A DNA stretch of 64,000 bases from Gluconobacter aidae (GCF_009547075.1 NZ_WIPH01000014.1:1-64000), one strand, 5' to 3'. Positions 40,833 to 50,857 are shown, counted from the stretch's first letter. Made by a program: numbers and translations. The notes: generated by a model from the sequence alone, not told the origin.

Positions 40833-41701
40833 GCGAAACCGTCGTCTCCACAACCGGGTGGAAGCCTAATCCCCGCGCCGCCCGTCGACGCCGCGCCGAT
40901 CATCTGGCGACCGCATTCGGCATGGTGATGGCCGGCATTCTTGTGCTGGTGCTGGCCTCCATCCTGTGGACGCTGCTGTCACGCGGACTTGCCGGTCTGT
41001 CTGCCGCCGCGATCATGAAACCGATGGGACCGCCCGGCTCGTCTTCGGGGCTGGCGAACGCGATTGTCGGCAGCCTGATCCAGACTTTCATGGCGCTGCT
41101 GATGGCGACGCCCCTGGGGCTGGGGTGCGGGATCTATCTTTCGGAATACGGGACAGAAACCAACAAATTCGCGTCCTGCGTCCGCTTTGTCTCCGACGTT
41201 CTGATGTCGGTACCGTCCATTCTGGTGGGCCTGTTCGTCTATCAGGTTCTGGTAGCGCCATTCGGACATTTCTCCGCGCTTGCGGGGTCCGTTGCGCTGG
41301 CGATCCTCGCGGTGCCGATCATCGTGCGCACGACCGAGGATATGCTGCGGCTCGTCCCGACATCCATGCGCGAAGCGGGAGCTGCTCTGGGCGCGACCCG
41401 TTGGCGGGTAACGCTGTCGCTGTGCCTGCGTTCCGCCAAGACGGGCGTTCTGACGGGTATTCTTCTGGCTCTGGCCCGGGTGAGCGGTGAAACGGCGCCG
41501 CTGCTGTTCACGTCGCTCGGTAACCAGAACTGGTCTTTCAGCCTCAACCGGCCGATGGCGAGCCTGCCGGTGACGATCTACCAGTATGCCGGTGCATCCT
41601 ATGAAGACTGGGTGCAGTTGGCATGGGCTGGCGCGCTTCTGGTGACGATGGGCGTGCTGGCTATCAACATTGCCGTCCGCGTTTCGGCGCGACGCGGATG
41701 A
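40829..41701 (+). CDS. pstA: Phosphate ABC transporter permease PstA
   Basis: The 290-residue protein overlaps pstC by four bases (ATGA). It has six membrane helices and the landmarks [53 protein letters not shown] (EAA loop) and [21 protein letters not shown]. These mark it as PstA. It pairs with PstC to form the channel through the inner membrane. Confidence 0.93.
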   Translation: MSETVVSTTGWKPNPRAARRRRADHLATAFGMVMAGILVLVLASILWTLLSRGLAGLSAAAIMKPMGPPGSSSGLANAIVGSLIQTFMALLMATPLGLGCGIYLSEYGTETNKFASCVRFVSDVLMSVPSILVGLFVYQVLVAPFGHFSALAGSVALAILAVPIIVRTTEDMLRLVPTSMREAGAALGATRWRVTLSLCLRSAKTGVLTGILLALARVSGETAPLLFTSLGNQNWSFSLNRPMASLPVTIYQYAGASYEDWVQLAWAGALLVTMGVLAINIAVRVSARRG

Positions 41702-41736
41702 CCCCGGGAACAAGGCAGGGGATAATACAGGATTCC

Positions 41737-42528
41737 ATGATGACCGAGACTGATCCGCAGGTGGCGAAAAGCCCTGAAGTGGCGCTGGCTGTCCGCAACC
41801 TGAACTTCTACTACGGCGAAAACCACGCCCTGCACGACATTTCGATCGACTTTCCGGCCCGTCGTGTCACGGCCATGATCGGGCCGAGCGGATGTGGGAA
41901 ATCGACGCTGCTGCGGGTCTTCAACCGCATGTACGACCTCTATCCCGGCCAGCGCGCGACGGGCGAGGTCATCTTCGACGGGCGCAATGTTCTGGAGCGC
42001 GATCTGGACCTGAACATCCTGCGCGCGCGTGTCGGCATGGTGTTCCAGAAGCCGACGCCGTTTCCGATGTCGATCTATGACAATATCGCGTTCGGCTTGC
42101 GTCTGCATGAAAAGCTGAACAAGGCGGATATGGACGCGCGCGTGCAGGACGTGCTGACGCGCGTTGCGCTGTGGAACGAAGTCCGTGATCGCCTCAATGC
42201 CCCGGCTTCCGGCCTTTCCGGCGGCCAGCAGCAGCGTCTGTGTATCGCCCGTTCGATTGCGACTCGGCCCGAGGTCCTGCTTCTGGACGAGCCCACTTCG
42301 GCTCTTGATCCGATTTCCACAGCGCGCATCGAGGAGCTTCTTGATGAACTCAAGGAAGAGTTTACGATCGCGATCGTGACACACAACATGCAGCAGGCTG
42401 CGCGCTGTGCGGACCAGGTGGCATTTTTCTACATGGGACGGCTGATCGAAGTGGACAGCGCGGACCGCATGTTCACCAATCCGAAGCAGCAGCAGACCCA
42501 GGATTACATCACCGGCAGGTTTGGATAA
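41737..42528 (+). CDS. pstB: Phosphate ABC transporter ATP-binding protein PstB
   Basis: From ATG 41737 the protein has 263 residues; an ATG at 41698 overlapping the pstA stop is a possible longer start. Landmarks are [20 protein letters not shown], Walker [13 protein letters not shown], the Q-loop [17 protein letters not shown], signature [14 protein letters not shown], Walker [14 protein letters not shown] and the switch His in VTHNM. PstB energises phosphate uptake and takes part in PhoR signalling. Confidence 0.95.
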   Translation: MMTETDPQVAKSPEVALAVRNLNFYYGENHALHDISIDFPARRVTAMIGPSGCGKSTLLRVFNRMYDLYPGQRATGEVIFDGRNVLERDLDLNILRARVGMVFQKPTPFPMSIYDNIAFGLRLHEKLNKADMDARVQDVLTRVALWNEVRDRLNAPASGLSGGQQQRLCIARSIATRPEVLLLDEPTSALDPISTARIEELLDELKEEFTIAIVTHNMQQAARCADQVAFFYMGRLIEVDSADRMFTNPKQQQTQDYITGRFG

Positions 42529-42534
42529 CGCGTC

Positions 42535-43269
42535 ATGGCTGACAGATCCCATATCGTCAAAAGCTACGAACACGAGCTGGGCCAGCTCCGGTCCATGATG
42601 GCGCAGATGGGCGGCATCGTGGAGAACCAGGTCGCTCTCGCGCTCTCCGCCATCGCGGACCGGAACGAGGAAGCCGCTGACGCGGCGGCCCGGCAGGACC
42701 CGGAAGTGGACCAGCTTGAACGGGAAGTCGAAGGTCTTGCGATCCGTCTTCTGGCGCTACGCAGCCCCATGGCGGGCGATCTGCGTGAAATCGTGGCGGC
42801 TCTGAAAATCACCGGCGATCTGGAGCGGATCGGCGATTATGCCTCCTCCATCGCGCGTCGTTCGCTGCGGATCCGGATGCCGGAAAACCAGATCTCGCTC
42901 TCGGGTCTGCGCAGTATGGGCCGTCTGGTGCAGGAAAACCTGCGCCGGTCGATCGATGCCATCACACAGCAGGATTCCAATCGCGCCATGGAAGTCTGGC
43001 ATGCGGACCGGGCCGTGGACGAGTATTACACGGCCCTGTTCCGTGAACTCGTGACCTACATGATGGAAGATGCCCGCAACATCCGCGCCTGCACGGAACT
43101 GCTGTTCATCGCCAAGAACCTCGAGCGGATCGGGGATCATGCGACCAACATTGCCGAGCGCGTCTTTTATGCCGTGACGGGCGACAACCTGCCGTCCCTG
43201 CGTCCGCGCGGGACCCCGGCGACCGCCCTGACGGTGGCGGAGACGATGCAGGAGCCGGACGTCCGGTGA
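42535..43269 (+). CDS. phoU: Phosphate signalling protein PhoU
   Basis: The 244-residue protein is all helical, with two repeated three-helix bundles. The PhoU motifs are RDEEADAAARQDPEVDQLER-like (NEEAADAAARQDPEVDQLE), LKITGDLERIGDYASSIARR in the first half and LLFIAKNLERIGDHATNIAE in the second. PhoU links Pst transporter state to PhoR kinase activity. It begins 6 bases after pstB and overlaps phoB by four bases. Confidence 0.94.
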   Translation: MADRSHIVKSYEHELGQLRSMMAQMGGIVENQVALALSAIADRNEEAADAAARQDPEVDQLEREVEGLAIRLLALRSPMAGDLREIVAALKITGDLERIGDYASSIARRSLRIRMPENQISLSGLRSMGRLVQENLRRSIDAITQQDSNRAMEVWHADRAVDEYYTALFRELVTYMMEDARNIRACTELLFIAKNLERIGDHATNIAERVFYAVTGDNLPSLRPRGTPATALTVAETMQEPDVR

Positions 43270-43988
43270 AGGGGCCATCGCCGGCACGTGCCAAGGGGCT
43301 CGTTCTTCTGGTCGAGGACGATCCGGCCCTCCTGCTGATGACCTGCTACAATCTCGAACAGCGTGGTTACCGCGTCGAGACGGCAGAGGACGGGGAAGCG
43401 GCTCTTCTGGCTCTCGGAACGTCCCGCCCGGACGCGGTGGTACTGGACTGGATGCTGCCGGGGCTGTCCGGTCTGGATGTATGTCGCCGGATCCGCGCCA
43501 ATCCCGCATTGCGCGACGTGCCGGTCCTGCTCCTGACGGCGCGTTCGGCCGAGCAGGATGCGATCCGCGGTCTGGATACGGGTGCGGACGACTATCTGAT
43601 GAAGCCGTGCAGCATCGATACGCTTGATGCGCGTCTGCGGGCGCTGCTGCGGCGGCATCAGTCTTCCTATGACCGTCTGTCCTTCGCGGACATCACGCTG
43701 GACCCGGAAACGCATCGCGTGGAGCGGGCCGGGCGGATGCTTTCGCTCGGGCCGACGGAATACCGCCTGCTGGACCTTCTGATCCGCAATCCGCGCAAGG
43801 TGTTTTCCCGCGAGGATCTGCTGCGGCGGATCTGGGGGCAGAACATCCATGTCGAAATCCGCACGATCGACGTCCATATCCGGCGTCTGCGCAAGGCCAT
43901 CAACGGTCCGGGGGAGATCGACCTGGTGCGGACCGTGCGCGTGGCTGGTTATGCCCTGGATGACGGTCCGACGACGGACGGCGGTTGA
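43266..43988 (+). CDS. phoB: Phosphate regulon response regulator PhoB
   Basis: The 240-residue protein begins with GTG 43266 overlapping the phoU stop (GTGA). The receiver domain has the acidic pair in LLVEDDP, the phospho-acceptor Asp61 in VVLDWMLPGLSG, Thr in LLLTARS and Lys in DDYLMKP. An OmpR-type winged helix follows (about 135-235) with RLLDLLIRNPRKVFSREDLL and TIDVHIRRLRKAI. Synteny with pst and phoU makes the PhoB call firm. Confidence 0.94.
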   Translation: MKGPSPARAKGLVLLVEDDPALLLMTCYNLEQRGYRVETAEDGEAALLALGTSRPDAVVLDWMLPGLSGLDVCRRIRANPALRDVPVLLLTARSAEQDAIRGLDTGADDYLMKPCSIDTLDARLRALLRRHQSSYDRLSFADITLDPETHRVERAGRMLSLGPTEYRLLDLLIRNPRKVFSREDLLRRIWGQNIHVEIRTIDVHIRRLRKAINGPGEIDLVRTVRVAGYALDDGPTTDGG

Positions 43989-43991
43989 CGC

Positions 43992-45260
43992 ATGCCGCCG
44001 GGGGGACTTCCGCCTGCAGCGGATACGCTGCCATTGCAGGTGGGCATGGTCCTCGTCTGTGTGGCGCTGGCGGGATGGGTGCTGGCGATCTGGCTGCTGC
44101 TGCGTCAGCCCCGGGTTCCGACGTCTCCACCTGACGATTATCTGAAACCCGTGTCGCCGGCCGACCTGCCGGTTGATCCGCTGCCCGCCTGCGCCGTGGT
44201 GCTGGATGGACTGGGGGCGATCGTGCAGGTCAACGAGGAAGCCGCGTCCCAGTTCGGGGAAACGGTGGGGGCCATTCTGCGTCATCCGGCAGCGCGTGCC
44301 GCACTTTCGGCGGCATTGCGGGCACCGGTTCCGGCCGCTCCACCGGGCAACAGCAATCGGGGTGATCTGCCGCCGGTCTGCTCCACGACCTTTACGCTCG
44401 ATGTGCCGGTTCCACGTACGCTTCACCTGATGCTGCGCCGGCTTCCGGGCGGGAAGGGACAGGACAGGCGTGTTCTGGTGGTGCTGACCGATCGGAGCGA
44501 GGCGCAGGCTGCGGACAGGATGCGCATGGATTTCGTAGCTCATGCCAGCCACGAACTGCGCACGCCGCTCGCCTCGTTGAGCGGGTTCATCGATGCGTTG
44601 CAGGGGGCGGCCGGGGAAAACCCCGTCATGCGGCATCAGTTCCTCGACATCATGCGGCAGCAGTCCGAGCGGCTGAAACGCCTGATCGACCGTCTGCTGT
44701 ACCTGTCGCGCGTGCAGGCGCATGAGCATCAGCGTCCCCGTGACGTGGTGGACGTGGCTGATCTCATGGCCGTGGTGCTCGGGGAAGTTGCGCCACGTTT
44801 CGAGCAGGAAGGGCGTGCCCTGAGGCTGGAGATCGAGGACGACCTGCTGGTCCGCGCTGACGAAGATGAGATGGTTCAGGTTCTGCTTAACCTGATCGAA
44901 AATGCCCTGCGTTATGGCGCGCAGGAGGGCGATCCGCTGACCATCACCCTGTCCGCGCGGCGTGCGGTCCGTCCGGATGATCGCTGGCCTGCGGATGGGG
45001 GTGTCATTCTCGGGATCGAAGACGACGGCTGCGGGATGGAAGCACATCATCTGCCCCGCCTGACCGAGCGTTTCTACCGGGTCGGGGCGCCGACGGACGG
45101 TGCGGGACAGGGCACGGGGCTCGGTCTGTCCATCGTGCGCCATATTCTGGACCGGCATGGCGGGCGACTGCGGATTGCCAGTGCGCCGGGAAAAGGGACG
45201 ACCTGTCTGGTCTGGCTGCCGTCGGCAGGCGCGGCCCTTGCGGTTTCGCTGGTGGAATGA
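43992..45260 (+). CDS. phoR: Phosphate regulon sensor histidine kinase PhoR
   Basis: The 422-residue protein begins 4 bases after phoB. One N-terminal membrane helix (VGMVLVCVALAGWVLAIWLLL) is followed by a PAS-like region (about 55-130). The HisKA domain has HASHELRTPLASLSG with His at about residue 187. The ATPase domain has LNLIENALRYGAQ (N box), GIEDDGCGM (G1) and GTGLGLSIVRHIL (G2). It lacks a periplasmic sensor, as expected for PhoR that reads Pst state through PhoU. Confidence 0.93.
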   Translation: MPPGGLPPAADTLPLQVGMVLVCVALAGWVLAIWLLLRQPRVPTSPPDDYLKPVSPADLPVDPLPACAVVLDGLGAIVQVNEEAASQFGETVGAILRHPAARAALSAALRAPVPAAPPGNSNRGDLPPVCSTTFTLDVPVPRTLHLMLRRLPGGKGQDRRVLVVLTDRSEAQAADRMRMDFVAHASHELRTPLASLSGFIDALQGAAGENPVMRHQFLDIMRQQSERLKRLIDRLLYLSRVQAHEHQRPRDVVDVADLMAVVLGEVAPRFEQEGRALRLEIEDDLLVRADEDEMVQVLLNLIENALRYGAQEGDPLTITLSARRAVRPDDRWPADGGVILGIEDDGCGMEAHHLPRLTERFYRVGAPTDGAGQGTGLGLSIVRHILDRHGGRLRIASAPGKGTTCLVWLPSAGAALAVSLVE

Positions 45261-45297
45261 CAGTTTCCTTCTGAAACAATCAGAAGGTGTTGTGACA

Positions 45298-47382
45298 ATG
45301 AGAGTTCTCCGCCGTGTCGGCCTGGCTGCTCTGCTGACGGGCAGCATGCTCACTCCGCTTCATGCCGCCGACACCATCCCCGCCTGGCTGAGCGATATCA
45401 ATGGCGCGCAGGCTATGTCCTGGGTGAAGGCACAGAACGACCGGACCCTGCGTCTTCTGGGTCATGGGCCGTTGTATCAAGGTCTGTACAACACATCACT
45501 GAGACTGCTTCAAACGCATGACCGTCTGGCGTCGCCGATGCAGATTGACGGGATGATCTACAATTTCTGGCGCGATGACCGGCATCTGCGGGGCATCCTA
45601 CGCCGGACAACGCCGGATTCCTACGCGACCGAGCATCCGGAATGGACGGTGGCGCTGGATCTCGATGCGCTGGCGGCGAAGGAAAAACGCAACTGGGTCT
45701 ATGGGGGCGTGGACTGCCTGCACAGCCATCAGAATCTCTGCTTGCTGAGTCTCTCCGATGGTGGCGAGGATGCCAAGACCGTCCGGGAGTTCGATCTGCG
45801 GACCGGCAAGTTTGTTGAAGGCGGGTTCAGCCTGCCCCATGCTAAGCAGGACTCCAGCTGGCTGGACCGGGACACCCTCCTGGTCAGCTATCCCTGGACA
45901 GATGCCGATGTTACGGAATCGTCCTATCCGTATATCGTGAAGCTTCTCAAGCGCGGGCAGTCTCTGGCTGAAGCGCAGACGGTCTTTACGGGCAATCGTA
46001 AGGATGTCGAGGTCGGGCCGGAAGTCCTGCATGATGGAGCCGGGCATCAGGTCACGCTGATCCGTGAAGGTCTGGATGCATTTTCGGCAAAAGTGTTCCT
46101 GTATCGCGATGGTCAGGTGACGCCGGTTGCCATTCCCTTGAAAGCAGACGTGGCGGCGCTGTTCAATGGCCGTCTGGTCGTTCAGCTGAAGGAAGACTGG
46201 AAGGTCGGGACGCAGACTTTCCCGCAGGGGAGTGTGGTGCTGGTCGATCCGGCGGCCGCAACCGTTGCGCCCCAGCTTCTGCTGGCACCGACCGGGAAGC
46301 AGATGATCGAGGAAGTGTCCACGAGTCACGGCCATCTGATCGTCACGCTTTACGACAACGTGCGGGGCCGGATCTCGATCTATACGCCGTCCGGTACGGG
46401 ATTCACGCACCGGGACCTGCCGCTGCCGCAGAACATGTCGGTGGATCTGGCCAGTGTCGATGAGGACAGCGCGGTGGCCTATGCCGTCTCGACCGGATTT
46501 CTGAGCCCGACCACCCTGTGGGAACTCAACAGCGATACGGCTTCGGTGCAGAAGCTGCATACGCTGCCGGCACAGTTCGATGCCTCGGACATGACGGTGG
46601 AGCAGCAGGAAGTGCGCTCGACGGATGGAACCAGTGTTCCGTATTTCATCGTGCATCGCCGCGACATGAAGCTGGATGGCACCAATCCGACGCTGCTTTA
46701 TGCCTATGGTGGCTTTGAAGTGCCGCTTTTCCCTTTCTATTCGGCCGGGATTGGCAATAACTGGCTGTCACGGGGCGGCGTTTATGTTCTGGCGAACATT
46801 CGCGGTGGCGGGGAGTTCGGACCGGCCTGGCATGATGCGGGGCTGAAGACGCATCGTCAGCGGATCTATGATGACTTCGCCTCTGTTGCGAAGGATCTGA
46901 TGGATCGGAAGGTGACGTCTCCACAGCATCTGGCGATTCAGGGCGGCTCCAACGGTGGCCTGCTGATGGGTGTCGAGTTCACGCAGCATCCGGATTTCTG
47001 GAAGGCTGTTGATATCGAGGTCCCGCTGCTCGATATGATGAATTACGAGCACATGTCGGCGGGCGCGTCCTGGGTTGGTGAATACGGGACGGTCTCTATC
47101 CCGGAGCAGAAGGCGTTCCTGCGCGGGATTTCACCGCTTCAGAACCTGAAGCCGGATGTGAAATACCCCGTGCCGTTCATCGAGACGACCACCAAGGATG
47201 ATCGCGTTGGCCCTGTTCATGCCCGTCGTTTTGCATGGCGCATGAGTGAGCTGAAGCTGCCTTATTATTACTGGGAGCAGGTGGCGGGCGGTCATGGTTT
47301 TGGTGCGAGCCAGAAGGAAATCGCCCAGACGCAGGCGCTGAGCTACGCCTATCTGTGGTCCGAACTGGGCCGGACGCACTGA
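45298..47382 (+). CDS. Secreted prolyl oligopeptidase family peptidase (S9)
   Basis: From ATG 45298 the protein has 694 residues, preceded by AAGGTG. A signal peptide is present (VGLAALLTGSMLTPLHAADT). The beta-propeller spans about 70-420 and the hydrolase domain follows. The nucleophile is Ser551 in QGGSNGGLLMG, Asp is in TTTKDDRVGPVHA and His is in QVAGGHGFGASQ. It belongs to the S9A prolyl endopeptidase-like family and should act in the periplasm. It follows phoR by 37 bases, but there is no sign of shared function. An open frame back to 45100 overlaps phoR and was rejected. Confidence 0.9.
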   Translation: MRVLRRVGLAALLTGSMLTPLHAADTIPAWLSDINGAQAMSWVKAQNDRTLRLLGHGPLYQGLYNTSLRLLQTHDRLASPMQIDGMIYNFWRDDRHLRGILRRTTPDSYATEHPEWTVALDLDALAAKEKRNWVYGGVDCLHSHQNLCLLSLSDGGEDAKTVREFDLRTGKFVEGGFSLPHAKQDSSWLDRDTLLVSYPWTDADVTESSYPYIVKLLKRGQSLAEAQTVFTGNRKDVEVGPEVLHDGAGHQVTLIREGLDAFSAKVFLYRDGQVTPVAIPLKADVAALFNGRLVVQLKEDWKVGTQTFPQGSVVLVDPAAATVAPQLLLAPTGKQMIEEVSTSHGHLIVTLYDNVRGRISIYTPSGTGFTHRDLPLPQNMSVDLASVDEDSAVAYAVSTGFLSPTTLWELNSDTASVQKLHTLPAQFDASDMTVEQQEVRSTDGTSVPYFIVHRRDMKLDGTNPTLLYAYGGFEVPLFPFYSAGIGNNWLSRGGVYVLANIRGGGEFGPAWHDAGLKTHRQRIYDDFASVAKDLMDRKVTSPQHLAIQGGSNGGLLMGVEFTQHPDFWKAVDIEVPLLDMMNYEHMSAGASWVGEYGTVSIPEQKAFLRGISPLQNLKPDVKYPVPFIETTTKDDRVGPVHARRFAWRMSELKLPYYYWEQVAGGHGFGASQKEIAQTQALSYAYLWSELGRTH

Positions 47383-47404
47383 GGCTTCGCATCATGCGGA
47401 CATG

Positions 47405-47437
47405 AAAAAGGGCGCTCCTCGGAGCGCCCTTTTTTTG
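47405..47437. terminator. Bidirectional intrinsic terminator
   Basis: GGGCGCTCC-TC-GGAGCGCCC (47410-47429) is flanked by AAAAA before and TTTTTTT after. It can stop transcripts of the S9 peptidase gene on the plus strand and of the permease gene on the minus strand. Confidence 0.92.
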
Positions 47438-47452
47438 TGCCGGGAAAGAGGA

Positions 47453-48868
47453 TCAGCGGTGGCGGCGACCGCGATCCAGCAGGCACCAGCCGCCAATCAG
47501 GATGGCGCCAATGAGGGGAATGGCGCCGATCGTGATCGTGCCGTCGGGGTAGTCAAAGGCCATCATGATCAGAACGAAGCCCAGAAAGCCCAGAGTGGCC
47601 CAGGTCGTATAGGGCGCACCGGGCATGTTGAAGCCTGTCGGTGCGATGTCCCCACGGTTGATCGCAGCCCGGAGGCGGAGCTGGCACAGCAGGATGAAGC
47701 CCCAGGTGCTGATGATGCCCAGTGCTGAGAAGTTCAGGACGATTTCGAAGACGCGCGATGGAATGAGGTAGTTCAGCATCACGCCCACCAGATAAACGCC
47801 CAGAGTGGTGAGGATGCCGACATAGGGCACGGAACTGCGGTTCAACTTGCTCAGAGCCTTCGGACCGGAGTCGCCGAGGGAGAGGGCGCGCAGGACGCGA
47901 CCGGTGGAATACAGGCCGGAATTGAGGCTGGAGAGAGCGGCGGTCAGGACCACGATGTTCATGATGGTGCCGATGCCCGGAATGCCGAGCGCCTGAAAGA
48001 AGGTCACGAACGGGCTCGTGCCGGCATGATATTCCGTCCAGGGCAGCAGACAGACCAGCAGGATGACGGAACCCACATAAAAAAGGGCGATCCGCCAGAT
48101 CACGCTGTTGACGGCGCGGGGCAGGATCTCACGGGCGTCTTCACATTCTCCCGCCGCTGTCCCCAGCAGTTCGATTCCCGAATAGGCGAACACCACGCCC
48201 TGAAGCAGCATGAGAGCCGAAAACAGGCCATGCGGAAAAATGCCCCCGTTTTCGGTAATCAGATGAAAACCCGTCATATGACCTGCCACAGGCATGCGGG
48301 TCCCGAGAATGATGGCGCCTGCAACGAGGAAAAGTGCCAGCGCTACCACCTTGATGAGCGAAAACCAGAACTCCATTTCGCCGAAATAGCGCACGCCGAT
48401 CATGTTCATGGTGCCAACGATCGCCAGCGCCACGAGGGCGAAAACCCATTGCGGGACAGGCAGGAAGACCGCCCAGTAATGCATGTACAGAGCAACCGCC
48501 GTGATATCGACGATGCCCGTCATGGCCCAGTTCAGGAAGGACAGCCAGCCTGCCATGTAGGCAGCGCGCTCCCCGAGAAATTCACGCGCATAGGTCACGA
48601 AGCTGCCACTGGTCGGACGATACATGACAAGCTCGCCCAGGGCGCGCAGGATCAGGAACGAAAAGACGCCGCAGATCGCATAGATGATCGCAAGGGACGG
48701 CCCGGCCACCTGAAGGCGTGAGCCCGCGCCCAGAAACAGTCCTGTTCCGATGGCGCCACCGATGGCGATCATCTGCACATGACGGCGTCCGAGGTCCTTG
48801 TGATAGCCCTCCTCACTGATGGCCCCTGCATGGGGCGGGGTATGATCGGGAGCCGGGCTTGTCGTCAT
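47453..48868 (-). CDS. ansP: Amino acid permease, L-asparagine permease type (AnsP-like)
   Basis: The 471-residue APC-family transporter has 12 membrane helices. The start is HKDLGRRHVQMIAIGGAIGT. Long stretches match E. coli AnsP as I know it: GLYSTGRVLRALSLGDSGP, GVYLVGVMLNYLIPSRVFEI and MAFDYPDGTITIGAIPLIG. The role is proton-driven uptake of asparagine or a similar amino acid. The close likeness to AnsP favours it over GabP or CycA, though substrate is not proved. It ends at the shared terminator. Confidence 0.82.
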   Translation of the reverse strand: MTTSPAPDHTPPHAGAISEEGYHKDLGRRHVQMIAIGGAIGTGLFLGAGSRLQVAGPSLAIIYAICGVFSFLILRALGELVMYRPTSGSFVTYAREFLGERAAYMAGWLSFLNWAMTGIVDITAVALYMHYWAVFLPVPQWVFALVALAIVGTMNMIGVRYFGEMEFWFSLIKVVALALFLVAGAIILGTRMPVAGHMTGFHLITENGGIFPHGLFSALMLLQGVVFAYSGIELLGTAAGECEDAREILPRAVNSVIWRIALFYVGSVILLVCLLPWTEYHAGTSPFVTFFQALGIPGIGTIMNIVVLTAALSSLNSGLYSTGRVLRALSLGDSGPKALSKLNRSSVPYVGILTTLGVYLVGVMLNYLIPSRVFEIVLNFSALGIISTWGFILLCQLRLRAAINRGDIAPTGFNMPGAPYTTWATLGFLGFVLIMMAFDYPDGTITIGAIPLIGAILIGGWCLLDRGRRHR

Positions 48869-49060
48869 CTGCGCGTCCTGGGAAGTCGTCGTAAAAGGGT
48901 GTCGATAAAGCTCTATGGGGCATGAGGTGAGGCTGGGACGTTAGGACCTACGCTTCATGCGCGTCAGCTATGTGTGGCATGCATGGGAACATAGGCGAAA
49001 GTGACCGTATTGCCAACGCGGATTGCTTCTGAGGCCGAAACTGTTCCCCGGACTGTGCCT

Positions 49061-50320
49061 TCAATGTCCCGGTGGGACGGCCATGCAGGCCATTCCCTGG
49101 CCGGAAAGAGTCGAGCAGGCCTGAGCCGCTCCGACACGGCTGATCCCCGTCAGGCGGGCACGCCAGACCGTGGTGCCATGGCTGGGGGTGGGATGAACTT
49201 CGATTCTGGCGGACTGAAGTGATGTAAACGCGGCCTGTCGCGCCATGGTGGCCGCGAACTTCGCCTGTCCGATGCTGCTGAAGGCCCCCACCTGGACCGC
49301 CCAGGGGCCATAACTTCCGGGACGCCTGTAGCCAACGACCATGGTGGTCGATTCTGTCGGCTGTGTCGGCAGTGTATGGGGCGTCGGAATGGCGGGGGCG
49401 GGCGGGAGCGGTCGGGAAGAGACCGGCTCCTGAATGGTCAGCGTATCGCCAGCAGGTCTGGAAACAAAGGTCGGGGACGGCGCGGCGAGGGGAGGCGTGC
49501 TGACAGGCTGGACGGCACACGGCACATCGGGATCGTAGGCGTCATCCGGGTTGCACGGAACAGCGCTGGGGGCTGCGATGGGTGTCTGGGCGGCGGCACT
49601 CGTGACATGCCGGCTGGCCCAGACCTGCCCCACGCTGCGGGCTGACGCTGTCATGACCGGCGCAGGCGCTGTCTGGGCCGGGGCCAGACCTGCGAGGGCC
49701 GTTCCGGACTGCGAGGCGTTCAGCTGATCGGCGGTGGCATAGGCCGCCAGCGGACCCGTCATGGCGACCTGCGTACCGAGATGCGGCGTGATGCTCGCAA
49801 CGTAATTGACGGTTTCGTTGGGCAGTTGCCGTCCTTCGTACAGATAGTCCTCAAGCCGCTGCGGACCGGCATTGTAAGCGGCCAGAAAGGCCGGAGCCCC
49901 GTATTTCCGGGCGAGAATGCTGATATAGCCCGTGCCTGCCATGATGTTGTCATGCGGCTCGTAAGGATCCGACCGCAGACCGTAGCGCGAGCGCATGTCG
50001 GCATAGGTCTGGGGCATGAGCTGCATCAGGCCCATTGCCCCGGAATGGGACGTGATGGGCCGACCGTCCAGAAACTGGTGACCGCCCGATTCCTGATGGA
50101 TCACGGCACGGATCCAGTCCTGGGGAATCGAGAAGCGGTTTGCGGCCTGAATGATGTACGGGCCCCACGGATCACTGGCCGGACCAGGCGCGCGATAGGC
50201 GCCGCTTGAGGAATAGTACCGGTTGTACGGAGAACGCTGGGACGCGCAGCCTGCAAGGGCCGCAAGGCTCAGGATGATGGTTCCCGTCTGAAGGAAGACT
50301 CGCCTTTTCCTGAGCATCAT
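49061..50320 (-). CDS. Lytic transglycosylase with SPOR domain (RlpA/Slt-type lipoprotein)
   Basis: The 419-residue protein begins with a lipoprotein signal (LSLAALAGCASQ, lipidated Cys about residue 25). The SLT domain (about 50-190) has VIHQESGGHQ with the catalytic Glu, SGAMGLMQLMPQTYADM, and AYNAGPQRLEDYL. A long Pro/Ala/Thr-rich linker follows. The C-terminal SPOR domain (about 340-415) has WAVQVGAFSSIGQAKFAATMA and binds denuded glycan strands, usually at division sites. It is divergent from fliL with about 60 bases between. A role in flagellar assembly or division is possible. Confidence 0.88.
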   Translation of the reverse strand: MMLRKRRVFLQTGTIILSLAALAGCASQRSPYNRYYSSSGAYRAPGPASDPWGPYIIQAANRFSIPQDWIRAVIHQESGGHQFLDGRPITSHSGAMGLMQLMPQTYADMRSRYGLRSDPYEPHDNIMAGTGYISILARKYGAPAFLAAYNAGPQRLEDYLYEGRQLPNETVNYVASITPHLGTQVAMTGPLAAYATADQLNASQSGTALAGLAPAQTAPAPVMTASARSVGQVWASRHVTSAAAQTPIAAPSAVPCNPDDAYDPDVPCAVQPVSTPPLAAPSPTFVSRPAGDTLTIQEPVSSRPLPPAPAIPTPHTLPTQPTESTTMVVGYRRPGSYGPWAVQVGAFSSIGQAKFAATMARQAAFTSLQSARIEVHPTPSHGTTVWRARLTGISRVGAAQACSTLSGQGMACMAVPPGH

Positions 50321-50383
50321 AAACCCACTGTTAATCTTTTATGCCGATGATGAGTGCTGTCCGAAAGAGAAGGCAGACAAACG

Positions 50384-50857
50384 GTGACGACGGAGACTCC
50401 GGAAAACGAAACCCCGGTCAGGAAGGGGGGTAAGCGCAAGATCATCATCCTTGCAGTGCTGGCATGCCTGCTTCTGGCTGGTGGTGGAGCCTTTGCATGG
50501 AAGCATTTTCATCATGCGGCAACCCCGGTCGCCAAGACTGCCACTCAACCGGTGAAGTGGACCACCATCACCATTCCGACCATTCTGTCCAATCTCGATT
50601 CCGGTACGGATCGCACGCGATACGTCCGGATCGGTGCCCGGCTTGAGGTCGAGGATGGCAAGGACGCCGCCAATGTCGCGGCCCTGATGCCGCAGATCCA
50701 GGATGCGTTCCAGACCTGCCTGCACGGAATGCAGCCTTCGGAGCTTTCCGGAAGCGGTATCTACCGGCTACGCGAGACAATGCTGGCACAGATCACCAAT
50801 ATCGTGGCGCCCCTGCGTGTGAGGGATCTCTTTTTCGTAGAGGTGCTGGTGCAGTGA
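50384..50857 (+). CDS. fliL: Flagellar basal-body-associated protein FliL
   Basis: From GTG 50384 the protein has 157 residues; an earlier in-frame GTG at 50354 lacks a ribosome site, while AAGG precedes the one chosen. One membrane helix (IIILAVLACLLLAGGGAFAWKH) is followed by a periplasmic FliL domain. Landmarks are ILSNLDSGTDRTRYVRIGARLEV and NIVAPLRVRDLFFVEVLVQ. FliL forms a ring around the stator and supports torque. It overlaps fliM by four bases. Confidence 0.9.
   Translation: MTTETPENETPVRKGGKRKIIILAVLACLLLAGGGAFAWKHFHHAATPVAKTATQPVKWTTITIPTILSNLDSGTDRTRYVRIGARLEVEDGKDAANVAALMPQIQDAFQTCLHGMQPSELSGSGIYRLRETMLAQITNIVAPLRVRDLFFVEVLVQ

Noticed and set aside
43167-45353. 728-codon minus-strand open frame across phoB and phoR
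   Set aside because: It is antisense to two genes with complete motifs, and has no recognisable domain.
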